Assembly: GCF_004352855.1 (NCBI RefSeq)
Contig: NZ_SJSC01000003.1
Location: 310,001-374,000 of the forward strand
Direction of reading: 5' to 3'
Origin: Marinomonas sp. KMM3893
GTDB taxonomy: Bacteria; Pseudomonadota; Gammaproteobacteria; Pseudomonadales; Marinomonadaceae
Length of the DNA: 64,000 nucleotides
Shown: piece by piece, positions 18,205-26,690 of the stretch
How positions within the stretch are numbered: position 1 is the first letter of the stretch
How the letters are laid out: the number at the start of each line of letters is the position of its first letter
Made by a program: the position numbers and the translations under genes
Notes under the pieces: model-generated
Seen by the model: only the letters and a program-made list of their open reading frames with translations
The model's database searches: none
Told to the model about the DNA's origin: nothing

Positions 18205-19373
18205 TTCGTATCGTTTCTAGGAAAAGACCAAAGCACGTCGACCTTTTTAGCATAAGGTGCCGCTTGAATATCAAGATAGATAGCCTGCGTCACTTTTTGC
18301 AGGTTCGCGTCTTCTGGCAATTTACTAGAATCGGCCACCAGTTCGATGTCTAAGCTGTCTGCAAGATAATGCAAGCGAGTCTGATCAATATTTAAGTACG
18401 CCGTGTGCTGACGCAATAAAAAACGTAAATCCGCCAATACTTGGTGCCTTGCTGGTCGTTTCAGGTACTCAGGCTTGGCGCCTTCAGCCGACAACACTTC
18501 GTCGAAGTCTTCTTCTGGGTCAATGTGTACTAACACGTCGACCACTTGCGGGTGCGCTTTACGAATGGTGTAAGACACCAGTTCACCCAGAAAATGCCCT
18601 TCACTGACGCTGGCATGGCTTGGTACATGAATGTGCATATCAAGGTAAATTTTACCCGCCATCGAGCGTGCCCGCACATCGTGGGGCGCCATGACATTTT
18701 TTAGGCTGTCTGCGGTTTCTTTGATCTTGGCGATAAGCTTTGGGTCTGGGGCGCTGTCGACCAATTCGCTTAAACTCTCCCAGATCATGCTAAGCGCCAT
18801 CTTACCAATCAATAAAGCCACCACGATGGACGCCAGCATATCAGCCCATCCGTAGCCGAAATACACCCCAATGAGGCCGACTAACACAGCAACCGAAGAC
18901 AGGGCATCACTGCGACTGTGCCAAGCGTTGGCAATCAACAGCTTGCTGCTGATTTCTTCGCCCGCTTTTTTGGTATAGTGAAAAATGGCTTCTTTAATGC
19001 CAATGGTGGCCAGCAACGCCGCCATGCCATACCAGGTGAATTGCGCTTCTTTCTGGTTATCCAGTGATTCATAGGCAATGCCTACCGCGACCGCGACCAA
19101 TACCATGCCTAAAAAGACCGTGGTCACGGTTTCAAAGCGTAAGTGTCCGTATGGGTGTTTTTCGTCAGGCCCTTGGCGCGCATTAGAAGACGCGAAATAA
19201 ACAAACACATCGGTGATTAGATCGGACAATGAGTGTATGCCATCGGCAATCAGTGCTTGGGATTGAGAGAAATAACCGGCAACAATTTTCGCGGCGCCTA
19301 AGATGGCATCCCAAATTGCTCCCATCAGGGTAACTCTTTTGGCAATAGCTTGTTCTTGCTGAAGTTTTGTCAT
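18201..19373 (-). CDS. Cation diffusion facilitator transporter with C-terminal extension
   Basis: A 390-residue inner-membrane cation/proton antiporter of the CDF family (FieF/MMT1 type). Membrane helices carry two HSxxD metal-site motifs, HSLSD in helix II and HSRSD in helix V. The cytoplasmic domain contains VRARSMAGKIYLDMHIHV and VLVHIDPEED. Typical FieF proteins end near residue 300; here ~90 further residues follow (from about RHQVLADLRFLL to LWSFPRNDTN) with no recognised domain. The substrate (Fe, Zn, Mn or other) cannot be fixed from sequence. Its 3' end overlaps rmuC by 4 nt in convergent orientation. Confidence 0.9.
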   Translation of the reverse strand: MTKLQQEQAIAKRVTLMGAIWDAILGAAKIVAGYFSQSQALIADGIHSLSDLITDVFVYFASSNARQGPDEKHPYGHLRFETVTTVFLGMVLVAVAVGIAYESLDNQKEAQFTWYGMAALLATIGIKEAIFHYTKKAGEEISSKLLIANAWHSRSDALSSVAVLVGLIGVYFGYGWADMLASIVVALLIGKMALSMIWESLSELVDSAPDPKLIAKIKETADSLKNVMAPHDVRARSMAGKIYLDMHIHVPSHASVSEGHFLGELVSYTIRKAHPQVVDVLVHIDPEEDFDEVLSAEGAKPEYLKRPARHQVLADLRFLLRQHTAYLNIDQTRLHYLADSLDIELVADSSKLPEDANLQKVTQAIYLDIQAAPYAKKVDVLWSFPRNDTN

Positions 19374-19482
19374 AAAACGCTCATCAATATGGTTTCCAGA
19401 TTGAGTTTAATAGCACTCAATAGCGTCTGTTGTGTCTAACTTTATTCTGGGGATCTGCATGTTATCTGGCTTCCCGAATGTT

Positions 19483-19525
19483 CTCCCCAGTGTTATCCAC
19501 GATATCTGTGGAAAACGTTGGGGAG
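19483..19525. repeat. Imperfect inverted repeat downstream of rdgC
   Basis: Two 18-nt arms (19483-19500 and 19508-19525) around a 7-nt loop; CTCCCCA/TGGGGAG at the base and CCAC/GTGG at the tip pair perfectly, with three mismatched positions between. No T-run follows, so it is not a classic terminator. It lies between the rdgC stop and the cation efflux start. Confidence 0.5.
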
Positions 19526-19546
19526 TGGTTAAAACTCAGGCACGTT

Positions 19547-20449
19547 TTATGCTTCTGGGATTTCAAACCAAAGGCAGTAAGAGGCATAGAACTCGCGCAG
19601 TGTCAGCGACATCAAGGAGAAGTTGGCATCCATGTCGGATAAACCGCCACCTTGAGAGTCATTAAAGGCCGCTTCTTTTAGCGCATCATCAAATTTGATT
19701 TTGCGTAAGGTCAGATCTTCATGCAATACAAAGGTCAGTTTGTCTGTCCAGCGTAGGGCTAAAGATTTTACCGCCATGCCTTGCTCTAGGTGGCGTGTTA
19801 CATCTTCTGATAGTGGTTCTAATGCTTTAAAGCGGATCGTCGCTTTTTCTTCTGAACCGTCTTGAATTTCACATTCGTCGCCGGTTTCTAGGCTAGCAGG
19901 CACTTCATTTTTGGTCAGCCAGTCGGTCATCAAAGACGCCGGTGAAACTTGAGCTTGCAGCGGAGACATAGGGAAGCTACCTAGCGTGGTTTGCAGGTGC
20001 TTGAAAAGCAATTCGGTCATGCTTGCGTTGGTGCTGTTGATAACTAAGATTTTGGCTTTTAAATCAATATATGCCCAAACGTCTGTGCGTTTTGAAAACG
20101 CTTTAGGGCGCAACGTGAAGACCAATTCGTCCTTCATGTCGGTTTTCTCTTTACGACCGACTTTGCGTCCTTCTATTAATTCGATTTCGGCCACCTTGGC
20201 TTCCAGTTCTTCACGAACTACCGCCGCTGGCAATACTTTTTCTTCTTTGCCTGCACGGAATAACAAGCAGTGGTCGCTGGCCAGACTCCATTGTTCGCTG
20301 TTGCGAATTAATGGCAGCCAGCCGAAAGAAAACTCTTCTTGTGAGCCACATTCTTTTAGTGGGAACTCAGGAATTTTATCAATGAGCTCATTCGTATCGA
20401 GTGACTCTGTGTCTTTTAATTGAAAAATCTGGGCGTTCTTGAACCACAT
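19547..20449 (-). CDS. rdgC: Recombination-associated protein RdgC
   Basis: RdgC is a ring-forming, nucleoid-associated DNA-binding protein that competes with RecA loading. The 300-residue product has the family start MWFKNAQIFQL, the segments FGWLPL and VVREELEAKVAEIE, and conserved C-terminal KSLALRW and RKIKFDD. Length matches the ~303-residue family. It follows tdk by 2 nt, so the two are likely co-transcribed. No anomaly. Confidence 0.96.
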   Translation of the reverse strand: MWFKNAQIFQLKDTESLDTNELIDKIPEFPLKECGSQEEFSFGWLPLIRNSEQWSLASDHCLLFRAGKEEKVLPAAVVREELEAKVAEIELIEGRKVGRKEKTDMKDELVFTLRPKAFSKRTDVWAYIDLKAKILVINSTNASMTELLFKHLQTTLGSFPMSPLQAQVSPASLMTDWLTKNEVPASLETGDECEIQDGSEEKATIRFKALEPLSEDVTRHLEQGMAVKSLALRWTDKLTFVLHEDLTLRKIKFDDALKEAAFNDSQGGGLSDMDANFSLMSLTLREFYASYCLWFEIPEA

Positions 20450-20451
20450 AA

Positions 20452-21030
20452 TTATCGTCTCACGGCTTCTTTAAAATGTTTTCGACAAACGGACAAATAG
20501 CGGTCGTTGCCACCAATTTCTACCTGGGCGCCTTCTTTTACTGGATGGCCTTGTTCATCAAGGCGAATCACCATAGTGGCTTTGCTGCCACAATGACAAA
20601 CGGTTTTCAGCTCGATTAATTTATCTGACCAAGCGAGTAGGGCGTTACTGCCTTCGAATAACGCCCCTTGGAAATCGGTTCTAATACCGAACGCCAAGAC
20701 GGGAATGTCCAGCGAGTCAACCACATCAGACAATGCATACACTTGTTCTTTGGTAAGAAACTGAGCTTCATCGATCAAGATACAACTTAGCTTGGTTGCT
20801 TGATGTTGTGCGTCGATCTGCGACCAAAGATCGGACTCTCTGGTAAAGACTTGAGCCTCTGCATTAATGCCAATACGAGAAGCAATTTGCCCGCTTTCAT
20901 AACGGTCGTCAATAGCGGCCGTCAGTAACATGACTTCCATTCCGCGTTCTTGGTAATTGTGAGCGGACTGCAAGAGTATGGTGGATTTTCCCGCATTCAT
21001 TGCAGAATAATAAAAGTACAGTTTGGCCAT
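20452..21030 (-). CDS. tdk: Thymidine kinase (type II, TK1-like)
   Basis: A 192-residue salvage enzyme that phosphorylates thymidine with ATP. The P-loop is SAMNAGKST near the N-terminus ([17 protein letters not shown]), the Walker-B-like DEAQFL lies near residue 90, and the zinc-binding cysteines include CHCG and a downstream Cys (SVCRKH). Full length. tdk leads the tdk-rdgC pair. Confidence 0.97.
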   Translation of the reverse strand: MAKLYFYYSAMNAGKSTILLQSAHNYQERGMEVMLLTAAIDDRYESGQIASRIGINAEAQVFTRESDLWSQIDAQHQATKLSCILIDEAQFLTKEQVYALSDVVDSLDIPVLAFGIRTDFQGALFEGSNALLAWSDKLIELKTVCHCGSKATMVIRLDEQGHPVKEGAQVEIGGNDRYLSVCRKHFKEAVRR

Positions 21031-21103
21031 AGTAAGTCAGTTAATCGAGTTGTTATGCGTGGGTTTATAGTCAGCGAAAAGTCTTGTTACAGACGCAGGC
21101 TGG

Positions 21104-21403
21104 CTAGCGGGTCGGCTTTTTTAGCTTCCCTGTTTTTGACTTTGAAAAAGACAAGGCAATTTGCATGGTTAGCCATTCAGAGCGTTTTACATCGTTTAGC
21201 TCACAGAGCTGGTCAAGCTTGGTGATGGTTTCTTCATCAACCAATAATTCTAACCGTTTCAGCCCAAGGGCTTTTTCTTTTTCGCGTTGGATGCGTTTGT
21301 TTGCTTTTAGTTGATCTTTTCGATTCAACGGTTGGCTTCGAGGTCGACCTCGAGGAGAGCCAAATAAGTCGATAGTGTTTCTATCGGCGGACGATTTTGC
21401 CAT
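21104..21403 (-). CDS. ybfE: YbfE-like (LexA-regulated protein family) small DNA-binding candidate
   Basis: A 99-residue basic protein from ATG 21403 (MAKSSADRNTIDLFGSPRGR), with GGA 8 nt upstream; an in-frame ATG at 21421 lacks a ribosome-binding site. The pattern TIDLFGSPRGRPRSQPL, then KDQLKANKRIQREKEKALGLKRLEL and a ribbon-helix-helix-like C-terminus, matches E. coli YbfE, annotated as LexA-regulated. I see no CTG-N10-CAG LexA box immediately upstream here, so SOS control is not supported by this sequence. It lies between tdk and prc on the same strand. Confidence 0.75.
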   Translation of the reverse strand: MAKSSADRNTIDLFGSPRGRPRSQPLNRKDQLKANKRIQREKEKALGLKRLELLVDEETITKLDQLCELNDVKRSEWLTMQIALSFSKSKTGKLKKPTR

Positions 21404-21557
21404 GGTATTCCGTACATACAATCAAAAAGTAGAATAAAACGGGGCGTTGAGCAGGGGGGTAATCCCTGTATCGCCTTATTATGAATTTCAGCGCGCTATT
21501 ATGTGGGAATTTTGATGTCAGTCCAAGACCAAAGCCACGAGTTTGCGTTTAATAAAG

Positions 21558-21589
21558 AAAAAGGCAGTGTGAAAACACACTGCCTTTTT
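21558..21589. terminator. Intrinsic terminator downstream of prc
   Basis: Fourteen-base-pair perfect stem with A-run and T-run ends (arms 21558-21571 and 21576-21589, core GGCAGTGTG/CACACTGCC) and a 4-nt loop. It lies 24 nt after the prc stop codon and could work in both directions. Confidence 0.9.
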
Positions 21590-21612
21590 GGGTAATCCCG
21601 CCAGGATTAAGA

Positions 21613-23676
21613 TCAGTTGTGGCTGGCGGCTTGCTGTGCCTTAGCGGCGGCTTCTGCTTTTTGGTTAATGGCAATGAAGTCCAGCAAAATTTCTGATGCT
21701 TCGTGAGCATAAGCGTCGTCATCGGCTTTGTCAGATGGCTTGATGTCATCGACTGATTTAACCAACTCTAGGCCAAGGGCTTTGCGACGCGTGTTTTCTC
21801 TGTCCAATTCTCTTTTCTTATTCGCCGCGGCTTGTGCTTCGCGAACCTTTTCATTCAAAGAGATGGTTTTGTATTTTTCTGCTTGGGCTTTGTAGTCTTT
21901 GATTTGATCTACCACCGCAATAAAGTTTGGGTCCTTCTTGATGCGCGCGTTATGGCGTGGCTCAAGCAGTGGTACATAGGCCTCCATGTTCCAATAGACT
22001 GGGTAGCGTGTTTCATGGATTTTGTCCCATGGTAGCGGATTGTCTAATGCGCTTTCACCGACCAGTTTGTCGTCAATCAAAGAAGGGAAGGCAATGTCTG
22101 GGATAACCCCTTTGTGCTGGGTACTTTCACCTGAGATGCGGTAAAACTTCGCTTGAGTGACTTTAAGTTGGCCTTTGTCCATGTCTTGAAGTACTTGGAC
22201 TGTGCCTTTACCAAAGGTTTGACTGCCCAGGATCAAGGCGCGGCCATAGTCTTGCAAAGCCCCTGCGACGATTTCAGACGCGGATGCGCTCATACGGTTG
22301 GTTAACACAGCAAGAGGGCCGCTGTAGCTGATTTCTCCGTCGCTGTCGCCAAGTGGCGTAACACGCCCTTTTTGATCGCGAATTTGCACCACAGGGCCAG
22401 ATGGAATAAATAGGCCTGCTAGTGAGTTTGCTTCTTGCAATGAGCCGCCACCGTTGTTTCTAAGGTCAAGGATAAGCGCGACCACGCCTTCTTTGCGCAA
22501 TTCTTCGATCAGCTTCTTAGTGTCACGAGTGGAGCTCTTGTAGTTTTTGTCGCCACGTTGGATGGCCGCAAAATCAGAATAAAAGGTAGGTAAGTGGATA
22601 ATGCCTACCTTGTAGTCTTTACCATCACGCTTAATGTGGATGATGTCTTTTTTCGCAGACTGGTCTTCCAGTTTTACTTTTTTGCGGACTATGGTGATTT
22701 TTTTACTGGTTTGGCCATCGCCTTTACTTGGAATCACTTCCAGATTTACCTTGGTGTCTCGCTCACCGCGAATCATTTCGACCACATCATCAAGTCGCAT
22801 GCCAACAATATCGACCATGGGTTTGCCTTCTTGGCCAACGGCAATGATTTTGTCGTTAGGGGCTAGGTCGGTCTGAGTGGCGGCTGGGCCACCTGGAACC
22901 AAACGAACTATCTTGGTGTAGTCGTCATCGGCCTGCAGTACCGCACCAATCCCTTCTAAAGAAAGGCTCATGTTGATGTTGAAGGTTTCTGATGCGCGTG
23001 GCGCAAAATAAGACGTATGAGGGTCCAATGTTGCGGTAATCGAATTGGCGAAGATTTGGTAAACATCCACGGCGTTCGTTTGGTCTACTTGGCGCAGCTG
23101 GTTTTTATAGCGGCGTTCTAATGTGTCGATGATCTTCTCTTCGGAATCACCGTTCATCTTAAGCACCAAAGCGCGGTTTTTTAAACGCTTGCGCCAGTAT
23201 TCGTTTAGCTCGCTTTCAGAGGTTGCCCACTTTAACTTATCAGGGTCATTATTCAGTGACTCTTTTTTTGTGTAGTCAAAGGATTTGACGATTTTTGGAA
23301 TGTCTTTTTCAACGCTGTTTAGACGATCTTCGATGCGCTTTGAATAGAGGTTGTAGATGGTGTAAGCCACTTGTGTGTCGCCATTGCGTAAGGCATCGTC
23401 AAAGCTGTCTTTGTATTGTGATAACGCATCCACATCGCTTTGCAGTAAAAAGCTTTTAGATGGGTCGAGAGAGTCCAAGTAATAATCAAAGGCTTCTTCT
23501 GAAATTCGATCATCAATCGTAGGTTTGTCATAATGTTCGCTTTCTAGCATACTCACTAGTTCTTTGGATACTGTGTCGTACTCATGTGGCGGTTGAAGTT
23601 CTGTGTAGGCAGATGCTTGCGTCGAGGCAAAGATTAGACCCGTGAAAAGGCAAAACAATAGGTGTTTATAATTCAT
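21613..23676 (-). CDS. prc: Carboxy-terminal processing protease (Tsp/Prc)
   Basis: Prc is the periplasmic tail-specific S41 protease that trims or degrades envelope proteins such as PBP3 and NlpI-delivered MepS. The start at 23676 gives 687 residues and a signal peptide (MNYKHLLFCLFTGLIFASTQ, cleavage near ASA); an upstream ATG at 23733 adds 19 residues and hides it. An N-terminal helical domain (PSKSFLLQSDVDALSQY), a PDZ domain (SLEGIGAVLQADDDYTKI), and the Ser/Lys dyad in NRMSASASEIVAGAL and SQTFGKGTVQ follow. A Prc-type C-terminal helical domain completes it. Length is normal (E. coli 682). Confidence 0.96.
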   Translation of the reverse strand: MNYKHLLFCLFTGLIFASTQASAYTELQPPHEYDTVSKELVSMLESEHYDKPTIDDRISEEAFDYYLDSLDPSKSFLLQSDVDALSQYKDSFDDALRNGDTQVAYTIYNLYSKRIEDRLNSVEKDIPKIVKSFDYTKKESLNNDPDKLKWATSESELNEYWRKRLKNRALVLKMNGDSEEKIIDTLERRYKNQLRQVDQTNAVDVYQIFANSITATLDPHTSYFAPRASETFNINMSLSLEGIGAVLQADDDYTKIVRLVPGGPAATQTDLAPNDKIIAVGQEGKPMVDIVGMRLDDVVEMIRGERDTKVNLEVIPSKGDGQTSKKITIVRKKVKLEDQSAKKDIIHIKRDGKDYKVGIIHLPTFYSDFAAIQRGDKNYKSSTRDTKKLIEELRKEGVVALILDLRNNGGGSLQEANSLAGLFIPSGPVVQIRDQKGRVTPLGDSDGEISYSGPLAVLTNRMSASASEIVAGALQDYGRALILGSQTFGKGTVQVLQDMDKGQLKVTQAKFYRISGESTQHKGVIPDIAFPSLIDDKLVGESALDNPLPWDKIHETRYPVYWNMEAYVPLLEPRHNARIKKDPNFIAVVDQIKDYKAQAEKYKTISLNEKVREAQAAANKKRELDRENTRRKALGLELVKSVDDIKPSDKADDDAYAHEASEILLDFIAINQKAEAAAKAQQAASHN

Positions 23677-23799
23677 CCGGTGTGGGTTCTCTTGGTCTGT
23701 ATTTACGTTATTGAGTAAAATCATATTAGACACAGAGCAGTAAGGCCAGCCTAACTGCTAAAAAGTCACTTTTTTAAGGTATTGTCCTTTCAGGAAATT

Positions 23800-25098
23800 A
23801 TGGAATATTCTAGCTTTAATCATACTTTGTTATCTTTTTTACAAGATTCTCCCACTCCTTTTCATGCCACAGACAGCATGCGCCAAGCATTAACCAATGC
23901 GGGTTTCATTGAACTATTAGAAGAAGATAGTTGGGTGATTGATGAAGGTGGAAAATATTTTGTGACCCGTAATGACTCGTCACTGATTGCCTTTACGAGT
24001 CCGCAATTGGATTTTCATCAAAGTGGCTGGCGAATGATAGGGGCGCATACAGACAGTCCGTGCTTAAAGCTGAAACCGAATGCTCATGTGCAGCGTCATG
24101 GCCATCACCAATTGGGTGTGGAAGTGTATGGCGGGGTGTTGCTGCACACCTGGCTAGACCGTGACTTGTCGATCGCAGGTCGCGTTAGTTACAAAAACCA
24201 AGACGGTGACATTAGTAGCCGTCTGGTGGACTTTAAAGACCCTATTGCTGTGGTTCCTAATCTGGCCATCCATTTGAATAGAAAAGCCAATGAAGCGTTT
24301 TCTGTGAACCCACAAAACGAAATTTTGCCTATTTTATGTGGCGCAGAAAACACATTCGATCTGCAACTTTTGCTGAAAACTCAAATTGAGAAGCAGCATC
24401 CAGATGCGAAAGTGGCAACCATATTGGATTTTGAGCTCAGCCTTTACGATACTCAGAAGCCGTCGTTAGTGGGCTTGCATCAAGAGTACATTTGCTCCGC
24501 TCGATTGGATAATTTGCTGAGTTGCTTTGTTGGTATGCAAGCGTTATTGGATTCAGATAATCAGCGTCCAAGTTTGTTGATTTGTACCGATCATGAAGAG
24601 ATTGGCAGTTTGTCTGCTTGTGGCGCGAATGGGCCGTTTTTGGAAGATGTACTGCGTCGCTTATCGCCAAATCCAGAGCAATATGTACAGGCTATGCAGC
24701 GTTCGATGTTGGTGTCTGCAGACAACGCGCATGCGTTGCATCCGAATTACGCTAGCATGCACGATGCAAATCACGCTCCTATGATTAACCAAGGTGCGGT
24801 GATCAAGATTAACGCGAATCAGCGTTATGCCACCAACAGCGAAACGGCGAGTGTGTACCGGGATATTGCCGCTGAAGAAAACTACACAGTACAGAGCTTT
24901 GTCGTGCGCAGCGACATGGCGTGTGGCAGCACGATTGGGCCGATAACCTCTGGAGAAATCGGTGTGCCGACGATCGATATTGGCTTGCCAACTTTTGGTA
25001 TGCACTCCATTCGTGAATTAGCTGGTAGCCATGACGCTCATGGGCTTTATAAGGTGCTGGCGCGCTTTACTAAGCGTGCTAAGTTGATCGCGCGTTAA
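23800..25098 (+). CDS. apeB: M18 family aminopeptidase (ApeB-like)
   Basis: A cytosolic dizinc aminopeptidase of about 432 residues, releasing neutral, acidic or hydrophobic N-terminal residues. The start at 23800 is preceded by CAGGAAA; a TTG six codons upstream is less likely. Metal-site segments are IGAHTDSPCLKLKP, DHEEIGSLSACGA, SADNAHALHPNY and DMACGSTIGPI, all conserved. It diverges from prc and ends before a strong bidirectional terminator. Confidence 0.94.
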   Translation: MEYSSFNHTLLSFLQDSPTPFHATDSMRQALTNAGFIELLEEDSWVIDEGGKYFVTRNDSSLIAFTSPQLDFHQSGWRMIGAHTDSPCLKLKPNAHVQRHGHHQLGVEVYGGVLLHTWLDRDLSIAGRVSYKNQDGDISSRLVDFKDPIAVVPNLAIHLNRKANEAFSVNPQNEILPILCGAENTFDLQLLLKTQIEKQHPDAKVATILDFELSLYDTQKPSLVGLHQEYICSARLDNLLSCFVGMQALLDSDNQRPSLLICTDHEEIGSLSACGANGPFLEDVLRRLSPNPEQYVQAMQRSMLVSADNAHALHPNYASMHDANHAPMINQGAVIKINANQRYATNSETASVYRDIAAEENYTVQSFVVRSDMACGSTIGPITSGEIGVPTIDIGLPTFGMHSIRELAGSHDAHGLYKVLARFTKRAKLIAR

Positions 25099-25114
25099 GA
25101 GCGAGTCCTTGATA

Positions 25115-25158
25115 AAAAAATGCCGAAGTGTGAATGAGTTCACGCTTCGGCATTTTTT
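25115..25158. terminator. Bidirectional intrinsic terminator between apeB and tolC
   Basis: Twenty-base-pair stem with one G-T wobble (arms 25115-25134 and 25139-25158) with A-run and T-run ends, sited between the stop codons of two convergent genes. Confidence 0.92.
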
Positions 25159-25192
25159 ATGGTGCTAGCGGGTGGTTTTTAGCGCGCAGCGA

Positions 25193-26515
25193 TTAGCTTC
25201 TGCTGACAAGCCACTTGTCTAGGCTTTTGATCTTGTCTTCTGTTAGCTCACCTGTGACTTCAAGCAATTGAAGTTGCTGCAAGACGAAGTTGTAGCGGTA
25301 TTGTTGTAAGGCGTCAATCGCATCAAACAAGTTGGATTGAGCGTCTAATAACTCAACCAAGTTACGTGTTCCTACTTCGTAGCCGGCTTTGCTGGCTTCC
25401 AATGCACTGCGACGAGACTTGATCAGTACTTTCTGTGCTTGTACTTGTGCCACAGACGTTTGCAAGTTAAGAACCAAGCTGCGGATGTTTAGCTCAATGG
25501 TTTGCAATGAGTCATCGCGGGACTCTCGGCTCGACTCGGCTTCTGCCGCAGCCTGTCTAATGGACGCATTGATCGAGCCACCGCTGTAAAGTGGCATACT
25601 AAGCGCTAAGCCAACGGTGGCATTATCGTAGTTGCCATCACCGGATGATACGTCTTCACTGTAGTCATAGTTAGAACGAGATAATGATCCTGTGATAGAC
25701 ACAACAGGCGTGCGGCCGCTGGCTCTTTTTAGATCGATGTTGTTATCGGCACTTTGTACCGCAAGATCAAGGATGTTCAACTCTTTGTTGTTCTTGACCG
25801 CTTTTTGGATCAGAGAATCCACTGACATGTTTGGATCAAGCTGGATCGGGTAATCTTTTGAAAGTTCAGGAATGTCTGTAATAACACGACCGGTTAACTG
25901 CAACAGCACCTTTTGAGCATAAGCAACATTCGCGCGGTTGGTCAGCTCGGTTACCTTTACTGCGTCATATTCTGCTTGCGCATCTTGCAAGTCAGTAATA
26001 GACACTAGGCCAACATCGTATTGCTTCTGAACCTGATCCAATTCGCTCTTGTTGCTTTTTACTTGAGCAAGGGTGGTGTTCAGTGTGGATTGTGCCATCA
26101 GCAAATTGAAGTAGTCCGTCAACGCCGTCAAAGACAAATCTTCTTTGGTGTTTTCGTAGGTGACTCCAGAGCTTTTGTAAGTCAATTCAACCGCATCCAC
26201 ACCGTAATCGAGTGCAGGGGAATAGATTGGGTAATCAAGGTCCAGTGATACGGCCCCTGTTTTGGTGTTGTAGTCTGTGCTTGGGTTGTCGTCCTTTGCA
26301 TAGCCCAAACTCCCACTCAAAGAAATATTAGGGTATAGGCTACCTTTTGTGACGGTGACTTGTTCGCCTTGGGCTTTATAAGTCGCCGCTGCCGCGCGTA
26401 AACCAGGATCCGTTTGCAGTGCTAATTTATAAACGTCATATAAGCTTTCTGCATGAACAGTGGCGCTGCTTATGGTCATGGCGGCTATAAAAGATGAGAT
26501 AATATGCTTTTTCAT
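25193..26515 (-). CDS. tolC: TolC family outer membrane efflux channel
   Basis: A 440-residue TolC-family protein: signal peptide (MKKHIISSFIAAMTISSATV, cleavage at VHA-ES), then ESLYDVYKLALQTDPGLRAA, the classic start of mature TolC. Two repeats of beta-barrel and long alpha-helical hairpin follow. It forms the outer-membrane exit duct for efflux pumps and type I secretion. The second repeat ends with YEVGTRNLVELLDAQSNLF and the equatorial-domain sequence. The C-terminal extension of E. coli TolC is absent. Upstream (26553-26587) is an inverted TTACCCTA/TAGGGTAA pair that may be an operator. Confidence 0.95.
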   Translation of the reverse strand: MKKHIISSFIAAMTISSATVHAESLYDVYKLALQTDPGLRAAAATYKAQGEQVTVTKGSLYPNISLSGSLGYAKDDNPSTDYNTKTGAVSLDLDYPIYSPALDYGVDAVELTYKSSGVTYENTKEDLSLTALTDYFNLLMAQSTLNTTLAQVKSNKSELDQVQKQYDVGLVSITDLQDAQAEYDAVKVTELTNRANVAYAQKVLLQLTGRVITDIPELSKDYPIQLDPNMSVDSLIQKAVKNNKELNILDLAVQSADNNIDLKRASGRTPVVSITGSLSRSNYDYSEDVSSGDGNYDNATVGLALSMPLYSGGSINASIRQAAAEAESSRESRDDSLQTIELNIRSLVLNLQTSVAQVQAQKVLIKSRRSALEASKAGYEVGTRNLVELLDAQSNLFDAIDALQQYRYNFVLQQLQLLEVTGELTEDKIKSLDKWLVSRS

Positions 26516-26552
26516 GGGTTATCGTGGGCTCTTAGTATGAAATATAGTTATA

Positions 26553-26587
26553 TTACCCTAGGGCACAATAAGATGGCAGTAGGGTAA
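26553..26587. promoter_or_regulatory. Candidate operator upstream of tolC
   Basis: Perfect 8-bp inverted repeat TTACCCTA (26553-26560) and TAGGGTAA (26580-26587) 38-72 bp before the tolC start. The word TATTACCC recurs twice more in the same 175-bp intergenic region, near 26600 and 26679. The recurrence suggests a regulator site; no known consensus was matched. Confidence 0.35.
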
Positions 26588-26690
26588 ATGTTATATCTGG
26601 TATTACCCGTGACCATATCATAATCAAAAAACTTAGTGCGTCGCGGATTGTGAAAATTCAATGCATCATCTCGTCTTTATTACCCTTTTT

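Noticed and set aside
19430-19665. Short forward frames of 70-77 codons spanning the rdgC 3' end
   Set aside because: They run antisense into rdgC and through a palindrome; no ribosome-binding site or conservation signs.
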